A stretch of 38,886 bases of DNA from an uncultured Prevotellaceae bacterium. GTDB taxonomy: Bacteria; Bacteroidota; Bacteroidia; Bacteroidales; Bacteroidaceae. The stretch is from positions 1 to 38,886 of the forward strand of contig CACWOS010000027.1 of the NCBI GenBank assembly GCA_902762565.1, read 5' to 3'. The notes below the pieces were generated by a model, which saw nothing but the letters and a program-made list of their open reading frames with translations, did not search any database and was not told the DNA's origin. The position numbers and the translations under genes were made by a program. Shown here piece by piece: positions 16,780 to 24,345 of the stretch (the stretch's first letter is position 1; every line of letters starts with the position of its first letter).

Positions 16780-19700
16780 ATGAAACAAAGATTAACAATG
16801 CTTCTGGCAGCGATGCTCCTCATGGTAGGAACAGCGCTCGCTCAGACTAAGGTTAATGGTACCGTGGTTTCTCAAGAGGACAACCAGCCCGTAATCGGTG
16901 TGTCGGTTCTCGTTGTAGGTACAAACGTAGGTACTGTAACTGATGCAAGCGGTAAGTTCTCGCTGACCGTTCCTGCTGGTAAGTCTCAGCTTCGCTTTAC
17001 CTATGTAGGTATGGAGACGCTTGAGGTAAGTGCTCGTCCTAATATGCGTATCGTGCTCCGCAACGGTGATACGAATCTGGACGAGATTGTGGTAACCGCT
17101 ATGGGTATCTCGCGTCAGCAGAAAACGCTGGGTTATTCAGCTCAGACACTGAAGACAGATGAGTTGACGACAGGTCACTTAACTGATGTGTCTAATGCAC
17201 TGGCAGGTAAAGTGGCAGGTGTACAGATTAACTCTACATCAGGCGACCCTGGTCAGACAACATCTGTAGTCATCCGTGGCTTCAGTTCAATTAACGGTTC
17301 TAACCAGCCTCTGTATGTTGTGGATGGTGTGCCTTTGCAGCAGACATCGTTCAATGGAGAAGATGGCAATATGTCATCACGTCAAGGTTATTCAAATACA
17401 TTGGGTGGTATCTCAAATGTCAACCCGGAAGACATAGAGTCAATGACAGTGCTGAAGGGTGCTGCTGCTACAGCTCTGTATGGTAGCCGTGCTGCCAATG
17501 GTGCTATTATTATTACTACCAAGAGTGGTAAAAAAGGTGAAAACCGCAATTTTACTGTTAGTTATAGCGGAAGCGTTCAGGCTCGCAGAGTAACTAATCT
17601 GCCTGAGTTCCAGAATAAGTTTGGACAGGGTTGGAACGGTGCTCAGACATTCATTGAGAATGGTTCTTGGGGTCCTGAGATGGATGGAAGTACGCAGGTG
17701 TATGGTCCGCTAGTTGTGGGCAATAAGCAGCTTGTTCACAAATATGCTCCTGTTGAAAACAATATTAAGGATTTCTTTGATACAGGTTGGTCTACTAATC
17801 ATAGTATAGCTCTCAGTGGCGCTTCGGATGACAACAAAACCACATATTATTTGAGTTATTCTTATTCTGGTGATGATGGTATCATGCCTTCTGACGCAGA
17901 CTCATACAAACGAAATACTTTTTCGACGCGTGCCACTTACGAAGCTACGAAATGGCTGAAACTGTCGTCAAGCATTAATTTGGCTACGACTAAAACCAAT
18001 ACGGTTGGTAATTTCCAAGGAACATCGGTAATTGATGGTTTATTTGAGTTCCCACGTGATATCTCGTTGGTAGATCGTCAGGACCTCAGCAGTATTTTCA
18101 ATACCCCTGAGGCTTGGTATACTCCTTATGGTATTACCAATCCTTATTGGGCTATTGCTAATAATTATAACCATAATGAAACTAAGCAGGTGTATGGTAA
18201 GATTCAGGCAGACATTCATCCTATTAAGCAACTTACGCTGACATATCGTTATGGTTTTGACTATACTGACTACGACTTGAAGGTTGGTGTGCCCCAGATT
18301 GGTGTGGATGACAGCCGCATCTTGGATGACATGGGTTATCCTCCCTCAGAGATGAACCAGGCAGGTAGCGTATATTCTCGCTTCTTGCGCAAGCATGAAA
18401 TCAATCACGATTTCATTGCAAACTGGAACGATAAGTATTTGGATGGTAGATTGGATGTGAACGTCAACGCTGGTGTGAACATCAATGAGCGCTATAATAA
18501 GTATATTGAGGCTGAAACTAGCGACTTGACCTTCTATTCCGATTTTTGGAAACTGACGAATGGAAGTACGAAGGGAACGTTGGCTGATAGAGAGTCGAAA
18601 CGTCGTTTGGTAGGCCTTTTTGGTGATATTACTTTGGGTTGGGACGAAATGCTCTTCCTCGAATTGACAGCTCGTAACGACTGGTCTTCGACGTTGCCTC
18701 TTGAGAAGAATAGCTATTTCTACCCAGGAGCAACATTGAGCTGGATATTTACAAATGTTTTGCCTAAAAATGACTATGTTTCCTTTGGTAAGGTCCGTTT
18801 AGCTTATGGTAAGACTGGTAACGATGCCGATCCTTACTATACAGGTCATCGTTTTGTTCAGGGCTATGCCAATGGCTATTACGGTACAGATATTGTGAAG
18901 TTCCCATTCAACAGTATAAACTCTTTCCAGGCTGCTTCATCTATCGGTTCTTCCGACTTAAAACCTGAGATGACAACTGAGTTTGAAGTCGGTCTGAATA
19001 TGCAGTTCTTTAAAGGACGCATCGGTTTTGACTTTGCTTTCTACAACCGTGTTACCAAGGACCAGATATTCACATTACCAGTAGATCCTTCAACAGGATA
19101 TAGTTTTGTTGTGACTAACTTTGGTGAAGTACGTAACCGTGGTATTGAGTTGTTGATTAATACAACGCCCTTGAAGATTGGTGACTTCCGTTGGGATTTG
19201 GACTTCAATTTCGCAAAGAATAAGAATAAGGTCCTCTCAATGCCTGAAAGCTTAGAAGGTGGCCGTACAGTCATTAACAGTTTCTCTGCTGGTAACGATG
19301 CAGTCTATATGTATGCTGAAGTAGGCAAGCCTATCGGTACGTTCCATACATATCTCCCCAAATACACGGATGATGGCAAGATTATTGTAGGTGCCGATGG
19401 TCAACCTCTGTTGTCCGACAAGGTGGTAGATACAGGCAAGACCATGAATAATGACTGGACTGGTGGCGTGTCAACAGCTTTCAGCTACAAGGGCGTTAAA
19501 TTGAGTGCATCTCTTGATATCCGTAAGGGTGGATATATGTTCTCACGTACAAAGAATATCATGCAGTTCACTGGTAACGGTACTGTTACAACCTATAACG
19601 ACCGTCGTCCATTCATCATTCCTAACTCTGTGTATGCTGACGGAACAGAGAATACCACTCCGCTATTTATGTCCGATAACAGCTACCAGACCTACTTTAA

Positions 19701-19995
19701 CGATTATGGATATGGCAAGGGTGGCGAGGCTTACCTTATTGACCGTTCGTTTGTTAAATTGCGTAATATCACGCTGTCATGGACATTGCCTCGTGCATGG
19801 GTAAGCAAGATTTATCTGAGTGACGTCACTGTTTCTGCTTTCTGCAACAATGTGTTTACATGGACTGCATCTGACAACTACTTTATTGATCCAGAAATCA
19901 GTTCTTATGGTAATGACCTTGAAGGACAGTTCGGCGAACTCTACAGCAATCCTTCGTGCCGTGTGTTTGGTTGCAATTTGAATGTTAAATTCTAA
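16780..19995 (+). CDS. SusC/RagA-family TonB-linked transporter of operon 2
   Basis: The 1071-aa product has a signal peptide ending GTALA|Q, then a carboxypeptidase-like regulatory domain (VNGTVVSQEDNQPVIGVSVL, TYVGME; about 24-95). TonB-box-like 'LDEIVVTAMG' lies near 100 and the plug carries 'VIRGFSSINGSNQPLYVVDGVPL' and 'MTVLKGAAATALYGSRAANGAIIITTKSGKK'. The barrel ends 'GCNLNVKF'. The gene set SusC, SusD and two small lipoproteins resembles B. thetaiotaomicron BT2264-BT2261, a SusCD complex whose structure held bound peptides. An oligopeptide substrate is therefore inferred, from remembered similarity rather than alignment. Confidence 0.95.
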   Translation: MKQRLTMLLAAMLLMVGTALAQTKVNGTVVSQEDNQPVIGVSVLVVGTNVGTVTDASGKFSLTVPAGKSQLRFTYVGMETLEVSARPNMRIVLRNGDTNLDEIVVTAMGISRQQKTLGYSAQTLKTDELTTGHLTDVSNALAGKVAGVQINSTSGDPGQTTSVVIRGFSSINGSNQPLYVVDGVPLQQTSFNGEDGNMSSRQGYSNTLGGISNVNPEDIESMTVLKGAAATALYGSRAANGAIIITTKSGKKGENRNFTVSYSGSVQARRVTNLPEFQNKFGQGWNGAQTFIENGSWGPEMDGSTQVYGPLVVGNKQLVHKYAPVENNIKDFFDTGWSTNHSIALSGASDDNKTTYYLSYSYSGDDGIMPSDADSYKRNTFSTRATYEATKWLKLSSSINLATTKTNTVGNFQGTSVIDGLFEFPRDISLVDRQDLSSIFNTPEAWYTPYGITNPYWAIANNYNHNETKQVYGKIQADIHPIKQLTLTYRYGFDYTDYDLKVGVPQIGVDDSRILDDMGYPPSEMNQAGSVYSRFLRKHEINHDFIANWNDKYLDGRLDVNVNAGVNINERYNKYIEAETSDLTFYSDFWKLTNGSTKGTLADRESKRRLVGLFGDITLGWDEMLFLELTARNDWSSTLPLEKNSYFYPGATLSWIFTNVLPKNDYVSFGKVRLAYGKTGNDADPYYTGHRFVQGYANGYYGTDIVKFPFNSINSFQAASSIGSSDLKPEMTTEFEVGLNMQFFKGRIGFDFAFYNRVTKDQIFTLPVDPSTGYSFVVTNFGEVRNRGIELLINTTPLKIGDFRWDLDFNFAKNKNKVLSMPESLEGGRTVINSFSAGNDAVYMYAEVGKPIGTFHTYLPKYTDDGKIIVGADGQPLLSDKVVDTGKTMNNDWTGGVSTAFSYKGVKLSASLDIRKGGYMFSRTKNIMQFTGNGTVTTYNDRRPFIIPNSVYADGTENTTPLFMSDNSYQTYFNDYGYGKGGEAYLIDRSFVKLRNITLSWTLPRAWVSKIYLSDVTVSAFCNNVFTWTASDNYFIDPEISSYGNDLEGQFGELYSNPSCRVFGCNLNVKF

Positions 19996-20013
19996 ACAAG
20001 GAGAGATTACAGT

Positions 20014-21549
20014 ATGAAAAAATTATTAGTGATAGCAACAATTGTATTGGCTGGGCTTGCCACTACGTCGTGCGATAGCTATCTGGATATAAACCAAAGC
20101 CCGGACTCACCCACTGAGGGTAATATGACATCGAGCATCATGATGCCTGCTGCCGAGATGAACTTAGTGGCCTCGTATGGCGACTTCCTGCGTATTGCTG
20201 GTGGTTATCATGCCCAGTACTATTCGCAGTACTTTGGTACAAGTAACTACCTTGATTACTCGCAGTTTAATATGTCAGCAACCCGTAGTAGCAGCACTTA
20301 TACCCAGTTGATGTCTCGCACGCTGAAGAGTCTGGATCAAATCCTGAAGATGTCTCGTCAGCAGCAAGAGTGGGGTACCTATTTAGCTGCCACCACCCTG
20401 AAAGCTTTTACCTATCAGGTGTTGGTTGACTGTTATGGAGAGGTTCCTTATACCGAAGCTATGCAGGATTTGAACAATATGTCTCCGAAGTATGATGACG
20501 GTACCATGATATATGATGCAATGATTGATAGCCTTGACAACGCTATGGCTCATATTGAAACTGGCGAAGAAAAGGTATGTACTAACATTCTCTATCCAAG
20601 TGAAGATCCTAGTGATTTGACTGTTTTCCCCATTTCTTATCCTTGGTATCAGTTTGCCTCTGCATTGAAGTTGCGCATGCTGATGCGTGAAAGCAAAGTG
20701 AAGGATGTGAAGGAGCAGGTTGCTGCCATTATTGAAGAGGGTATGTTACCTGACGAAGATATTAAATATGCTGGTATCTGGAAAGAAGAGAGCGGTCAGG
20801 CCAATCCTTTCTACTCAGAGGAGGAGTGGTCGAAATTCGGCTCAACTCAGAAGAATGTCATTGCTAATATTGCACTTATTGGAACAATGATTCAGACGGT
20901 GAATGGTCAGGGTTACGAAGACCCGCGTCTAAGTAAAATGTTCAAGAAGGGTGATTATGGTTGGGCTGGCGGCGTGTCTGGTACTAACTTCAGTACAACT
21001 AAGCAATATAAGGCTTCTTATTGGTGTCGTCCCCGTCTGGCTTTTGACGACCCTGTATATTTCATCACTGTTGCGGAAATCGATTTCTTCTTGGCTGAAT
21101 ATTATGCCAGCATTGGCGATCATGTGAATGCAGAGAAGTACTACAATGAAGCTATCGAGTCTTCTTTCGATACTTATGAGGTGGACGGTGCTGATGAGTA
21201 TGTAGCTCTATTCCCCTACGATGCTGCTAACTATCAGAAATGTATTGGTGTCGCAAAATGGGTAGCCTTGGCTGGTATCAATACCTTTGAGGGTTGGTGC
21301 GAGGTAAGGCGTTTGGGCTATCCTGCTTTTGGCACTGTAATAGGTGACGATATTTACAATGAGGATACAGATGCCTATACTCCAGAGAAATATGTGCCTG
21401 GTACACTATATACACCTATCAAGGTGTTTAATCAGGTAGGTAGTGGAAAGTTGCTTCAGCGCTATCCCTATCCAGAGAGTTCATCTGCACGTAACGGTAA
21501 TACGCCTGCATTCCCAGGTTATACCGCACCTGTATTCTGGGCAAAATAA
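20014..21549 (+). CDS. SusD-like lipoprotein of operon 2
   Basis: The 511-aa surface lipoprotein has lipobox ATTSC (Cys20) followed by DSYLDINQSPDSPTEG, the opening of the SusD-like group that differs from classical starch-type SusD. Helical repeats include 'AATTLKAFTYQVLVDCYGEVPYTEAM', and the C-terminal half carries 'ITVAEIDFFLAEYY'. It should cap the upstream SusC and bind substrate. A clear Shine-Dalgarno-like AAGGAGAG lies about 15-20 bases before the ATG, uncommon in this phylum. The spacing to susC is 18 bases. Confidence 0.92.
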   Translation: MKKLLVIATIVLAGLATTSCDSYLDINQSPDSPTEGNMTSSIMMPAAEMNLVASYGDFLRIAGGYHAQYYSQYFGTSNYLDYSQFNMSATRSSSTYTQLMSRTLKSLDQILKMSRQQQEWGTYLAATTLKAFTYQVLVDCYGEVPYTEAMQDLNNMSPKYDDGTMIYDAMIDSLDNAMAHIETGEEKVCTNILYPSEDPSDLTVFPISYPWYQFASALKLRMLMRESKVKDVKEQVAAIIEEGMLPDEDIKYAGIWKEESGQANPFYSEEEWSKFGSTQKNVIANIALIGTMIQTVNGQGYEDPRLSKMFKKGDYGWAGGVSGTNFSTTKQYKASYWCRPRLAFDDPVYFITVAEIDFFLAEYYASIGDHVNAEKYYNEAIESSFDTYEVDGADEYVALFPYDAANYQKCIGVAKWVALAGINTFEGWCEVRRLGYPAFGTVIGDDIYNEDTDAYTPEKYVPGTLYTPIKVFNQVGSGKLLQRYPYPESSSARNGNTPAFPGYTAPVFWAK

Positions 21550-21567
21550 AACATTCACTCAATCTAA

Positions 21568-22266
21568 ATGAGAACAACAATGAAAAATATTTTTAGAAAC
21601 TCAGTAATTTTGGCTGTGGCTGCCTTGTTGATGGTTAGTTGTGACAAGGATTCGGAAGGCTTGTCTACCATCTCGACCATTCCTGAACTGACAATTTTGG
21701 GTGATCCCATCGTTTCTCTTCGTTTAGGTGGAACTTATGTTGATCAAGGTTGCACAGCAACCTGCGATGGAGAGGATATTTCTAGTACTATTACTATGCG
21801 CAGTACTATTAATCCCATTGTGCCCGGCTTCTATAAAGTCATTTATACTGCTCGCAATTCTAATGGTGCCCCAGGTACAGCTATCCGTACAGTGATGGTA
21901 TGTGATCCTAATAATTTTGCTAGCCCCTATTTTGGTGAGAGCCAGTATGGAAGTCGTCACTATTATAATGCCCCCATTGTTATCAGCGATTTGGGTGACG
22001 GTCTCTATGAGATTGACGACTTAGCTGGTGGTTTTTACTTCAATGGACGTTATCCTGGTTATGAGCCTACCTATGACTTCCATCTTGAGTCAACTATCAA
22101 GTTGAATGCAGATAATACCATAGAATTGGTTGAGTGTATTGGTGATAACTGGTTTTGGGGTGATGATATGACTCTCACGGAAGGTAGTTATGATCCGACT
22201 ACAGGTACAGTCAAACTGTCTCTTGTATTTAGAGGCACCCCGCTCTATGTAACATTAACTAAGTAA
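21568..22266 (+). CDS. BT2262-like lipoprotein with DUF5011-type Ig domain
   Basis: The 232-aa product has a lipoprotein signal ending LLMVSC followed by DKDSEG. Residues about 45-110 show 'LTILGDPIVSLRLGGTYVDQGCTA' and 'PGFYKVIYTARNSNG', the bacterial Ig-like DUF5011 pattern. The rest ('GLYEIDDLAGGFYFNGRYPG', 'VECIGDNWFWGDDM') matches what I remember of the BT_2262 family domain. In the BT2261-BT2264 complex this protein attaches to the SusCD core. The role is accessory and unproven. An alternative start at 21580 (MKNIFRN) gives a more compact signal peptide and is equally likely. Confidence 0.78.
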   Translation: MRTTMKNIFRNSVILAVAALLMVSCDKDSEGLSTISTIPELTILGDPIVSLRLGGTYVDQGCTATCDGEDISSTITMRSTINPIVPGFYKVIYTARNSNGAPGTAIRTVMVCDPNNFASPYFGESQYGSRHYYNAPIVISDLGDGLYEIDDLAGGFYFNGRYPGYEPTYDFHLESTIKLNADNTIELVECIGDNWFWGDDMTLTEGSYDPTTGTVKLSLVFRGTPLYVTLTK

Positions 22267-22285
22267 TTTGATTGAAGCAACAATT

Positions 22286-22786
22286 ATGAAAAAGCTTATT
22301 TATTTTGCAATATTCATGCTTGCCATTGGTTTTAACTCATGCAGTAAGGATGAGATAGGTGGCACAGCTACGGAGGCATTGGCAGGGCAGTGGTATGTAA
22401 GGCTGAATGTCGTTAATGCCGATGGTTCAATAACCATCGACCCAGAGGGCTACGGCAAGAAAACTATCGCGACCTACAATACATCGGACAATTCGCCTTC
22501 TCAGATGTGGGTAAGTGATCAGCGTAAGTTTAAGAATTTTGCGGTAAAGGTAAAATGTGATGCTGGCACGCTGACTTTCAGCTCTGATGGTGAGGCTGCA
22601 AACAAATTGAATGATAACGTCAAGGTGACTATTACTAATGGTCAAATACTACGTGGAGCAGGTCGCCAGTATAATGGTTCGCCTGCAGACTCTATTGTCT
22701 TTGACGCTAAATTCAGTAACGCCCCTGCTACGACATATCGTTTTACGGGAATTCGCTATTCTGGTTTGGTAGAGAACGAAGATTAA
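22286..22786 (+). CDS. Lipid-binding-like (BT2261-type) small lipoprotein
   Basis: The 166-aa product has lipobox FNSC (Cys19) followed by SKDEIGG. The body is a single beta-rich domain with 'LAGQWYVRLNVV', 'GYGKKTIATYNTSDN', 'MWVSD' and 'NGQILRGAGRQYNGSPADSIVFDAKF'. This fits the family labelled 'lipid-binding putative hydrolase', found as the last gene of SusCD cassettes. No catalytic residues stand out. I chose the ATG at 22286 over an upstream TTG (22268) because the signal peptide begins here. A terminator follows. Confidence 0.78.
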   Translation: MKKLIYFAIFMLAIGFNSCSKDEIGGTATEALAGQWYVRLNVVNADGSITIDPEGYGKKTIATYNTSDNSPSQMWVSDQRKFKNFAVKVKCDAGTLTFSSDGEAANKLNDNVKVTITNGQILRGAGRQYNGSPADSIVFDAKFSNAPATTYRFTGIRYSGLVENED

Positions 22787-22812
22787 TTCCCTCTGAGAAA
22801 TTCATAAACATT

Positions 22813-22847
22813 CGGGAGGCATGCCGCAGGGTTTGCCTCCCGTTTTT
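22813..22847 (+). terminator. Rho-independent terminator ending Sus operon 2
   Basis: CGGGAGGCA pairs with TGCCTCCCG over a 12-nt loop and is followed by five T's. It lies 26 bases after the last lipoprotein gene. Confidence 0.9.
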
Positions 22848-22956
22848 CTTCGTATTTTATGTAAATAATTCAGGAGGCTTGCCAGGGTGACTTAAGAAGT
22901 TGTGCACCTTTGCGGCATGTTGTGTGTCGCGCAAGAAAATTTTTTTTTTATTTTTG

Positions 22957-23038
22957 CTACCATTCTACCACCAACCATCCGGAAACGCCGATAGCAAAAG
23001 GGTTTGACGGGTGGTGGTGGATAGGTGGTAGATGGTAG
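22957..23038. repeat. Imperfect inverted repeat of CTACCA/TGGTAG blocks
   Basis: The left arm (22957-22980) reads CTACCATTCTACCACC and the right arm (23019-23038) reads GGTGGTAGATGGTAG, so the two pair with small bulges around a 38-base centre. A poly-T run precedes the left arm. It adjoins the 22-bp palindrome directly and may be part of the same element. A 61-codon minus-strand frame across it (22892-23077) is probably a by-product of the repeats. Confidence 0.6.
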
Positions 23039-23047
23039 ATAGAAAAG

Positions 23048-23209
23048 TACGTCATCTTCGGGTCGTTCCAACGTCATCTTGCGGTCGTTCCGATGGTATC
23101 TACAACCCGTTCCGATGATACTTTACCCCCCTAAAGTATCATCGGAACAGTCGATAGATGACGTTGGAACGGATGGAAACAATCGTCGGAACGGGTGGAA
23201 GATGACGTC
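23048..23209. repeat. 162-bp palindrome made of six 22-bp units, three per arm
   Basis: Left-arm units start at 23048, 23070 and 23092 and each ends in GTTCC. The centre is GATGATACTTTA, six C's, TAAAGTATCATC. Right-arm units start at 23144, 23166 and 23188 and each begins with GGAAC. The total is exactly 3x22 + 12 + 6 + 12 + 3x22. ACGTCAT or its complement ATGACGT occurs in four of the six units. Each unit is about two helical turns, so proteins bound at GTTCC would lie on one face of the DNA. No coding frame explains it. Confidence 0.85.
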
Positions 23210-23227
23210 CCTAGCAATCTAAAGCTC

Positions 23228-23290
23228 GTTCCTCGTCGAGGAACGTTAATTCCACGACATGGAACGAGAATTCATCGTCGAGGATTTATC
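23228..23290. repeat. Three tandem 21-bp units with GTTCC/GGAAC hairpins
   Basis: Units begin at 23228, 23249 and 23270. The first is GTTCC, loop TCGTCGA, GGAAC (seven pairs if the inner TC/GA is counted). The second is ATTCC, ACGACAT, GGAAC and the third is a decayed copy. The layout matches the 22-bp hairpin array at 965-1096: stem, short loop, stem, short spacer. The third unit runs into the duplicated tadA end. Confidence 0.7.
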
Positions 23291-23298
23291 TTTTTCGC

Positions 23299-23344
23299 TT
23301 GTCCTTGAAGAACTGTTGCATCAGTTGGCGGCATTCGTCTTCCA
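23299..23344. repeat. 46-bp direct repeat, distal copy of the tadA 3' end
   Basis: Identical to 23840-23885. On the minus strand it reads LEDECRQLMQQFFKDK and then continues R-K-R-stop, so it encodes the end of TadA with a slightly different terminus. The similarity continues more weakly (G-V before L-E-D). Confidence 0.9.
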
Positions 23345-23396
23345 ATACTCCGGTATTAATTTCAAATACTCCCGCTTTATTTCCAAATACTTCCGC
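23334..23396. repeat. Three 21-bp imperfect tandem repeats joined to the duplicated tadA end
   Basis: On the minus strand the units at 23396-23376, 23375-23355 and 23354-23334 read AEVFGNK, AGVFEIN and TGVLEDE. The last unit overlaps the tadA-like segment, so the repeats seem to have grown from it. A fourth, weak copy may precede them. Confidence 0.65.
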
Positions 23397-23400
23397 ACTA

Positions 23401-23736
23401 TCAGACAATATATCCCTTCTTCTTCATCCAAATAGGAAAGAAGTAGTCGTAAACATAATACTCGTTACGCTCGCATGTAATGAAATCTTTTTCCATCAAT
23501 CCTCTGACGGCTGAGACTGCAGAACTTGAAGAAACAAGGCGATGCTTGCGAACGAACTGACCACTGGATATGTTTCTTGCCCGTCCCTCCTGTGCTATCG
23601 CTATGAAAGTGATACGTTGCTTTTCTGACATCTGGCTAAAGAGCATTTCATAATGCTCTGCGTTTAGATTGATGATGAACTCAATGGCATCATCTATCAT
23701 ATCAGCTGTACAGTGTTCCCCTTTCGGCGTGTTCAT
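23401..23736 (-). pseudogene. C-terminal remnant of an AAA-type ATP-binding protein
   Basis: About 111 codons remain, starting MNTPKGEHCTADMIDDAIEF. The part 'MSEKQRITFIAIAQEGRARNISSGQF' plus 'SSAVSAVRGLMEKDFITCERNEYYVYDYFFPIWM' matches the C-terminal winged-helix region of the large Bacteroidetes 'ATP-binding protein' family (COG1672-like). Full-length members are several hundred residues, with an N-terminal P-loop domain that is absent here. The sequence upstream (23743-23832) has no trace of it. It sits between two copies of the tadA 3' end, which points to a decayed insertion. A short working DNA-binding protein is less likely but possible. Confidence 0.7.
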
Positions 23737-23766
23737 AAACAAAATCCTGCAATTATCAAAATTATA

Positions 23767-23786
23767 ATTATCAAAAGTTTGATAAT
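23767..23786. promoter_or_regulatory. Palindrome ATTATCAAA-AG-TTTGATAAT upstream of the ATPase remnant
   Basis: A perfect 9-bp stem with a 2-base centre. A second half-site (AATTATCAAA) lies 15 bases to the left, and an outer pair TCATAAACA (23733-23741) / TGTTTATGA (23789-23797) encloses it. This could be an operator left over from the original gene. Confidence 0.4.
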
Positions 23787-23832
23787 CATGTTTATGATAT
23801 GAGCAAAGACGCTGTTTGAGATACAGCAGAAG

Positions 23833-24276
23833 TTACCTTTTGTCCTTGAAGAACTGTTGCATCAGTTGGCGGCATTCGTCTTCCAGTACGCCTGCCGTAA
23901 CGGTGCATTTGGGGTGCAGGGCGTTGGGGGCGAGTAGGGTATAGCCTCGCTTGTCATCCGGACAGCCATAGACAATGCGGGGTATCTGGCTCCAGCCTAA
24001 GGCACCGGCACACATGGCGCAGGGCTCAACGGTGACGTAGAGCGTGCAGTCGGTCAGGTATTTGCCACCCAGTTCGTTGGCAGCCATCGTGATGGCCTGC
24101 ATCTCGGCATGGGCTGTCACGTCGTTCAGGGTCTCTGTCAAGTTGTGGGCACGGGCTATGATATGGTCTTGGCATACAACAACGGCTCCAATGGGTATTT
24201 CGCCCTCGTCGTAAGCGGCCTGTGCCTCCTGCAAGGCACGGCGCATGTATTGTTCGTCTTTATTTTGTTGTTCCAT
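23833..24276 (-). CDS. tadA: tRNA-specific adenosine deaminase TadA
   Basis: TadA converts A34 to inosine in the tRNA-Arg(ACG) anticodon, so one tRNA can read three codons. The 147-aa product has the zinc deaminase motifs H56-A-E58 (proton-shuttling Glu58) and P85-C86-A-M-C89. 'EGEIPIGAVVV' near the N-terminus is typical. The length is normal. Its last 15 codons are duplicated 541 bases further on, with the ATPase remnant between. The mRNA appears leaderless: the -7 element ends only 4 bases before the ATG. Transcribed divergently from birA. Confidence 0.94.
   Translation of the reverse strand: MEQQNKDEQYMRRALQEAQAAYDEGEIPIGAVVVCQDHIIARAHNLTETLNDVTAHAEMQAITMAANELGGKYLTDCTLYVTVEPCAMCAGALGWSQIPRIVYGCPDDKRGYTLLAPNALHPKCTVTAGVLEDECRQLMQQFFKDKR
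23840..23885. repeat. 46-bp direct repeat, copy inside the tadA 3' end
   Basis: Identical to 23299-23344. It covers codons from Leu-Glu-Asp up to the final Lys of TadA. The two copies bracket the ATPase remnant like the ends of an integrated element. Confidence 0.9.
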
Positions 24277-24280
24277 GTTG

Positions 24281-24288
24281 CAAAGTTA
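24281..24288 (-). promoter_or_regulatory. -7 promoter element of tadA, leaderless start
   Basis: The minus strand reads TAACTTTG then CAACATG, so transcription should begin at or next to the A of the tadA ATG (24276). Confidence 0.65.
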
Positions 24289-24300
24289 CGAAAAAAAATA

Positions 24301-24328
24301 GGAATTAGGAATTAGGAATTAGGAATTA
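24301..24328. repeat. Heptanucleotide array GGAATTA x4 between tadA and birA
   Basis: Four exact 7-bp copies fill the space between two divergent -7 elements, where the -33 elements of both promoters would fall. Changes in copy number would alter the distance between the two promoters and the sequence in their -33 regions. Confidence 0.9.
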
Positions 24329-24333
24329 TTTGT

Positions 24334-24341
24334 TATCTTTG
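24334..24341 (+). promoter_or_regulatory. -7 promoter element of birA
   Basis: TTATCTTTG matches TAnnTTTG at 24334-24341. The GTG start codon lies 5 bases further, so the mRNA should be leaderless or nearly so. Confidence 0.6.
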
Positions 24342-24345
24342 CATC

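Noticed and set aside
22892-23077. 61-codon minus-strand frame over the CTACCA inverted repeat
   Set aside because: It is explained by the repeat structure and has Pro/Tyr runs typical of translated repeats.
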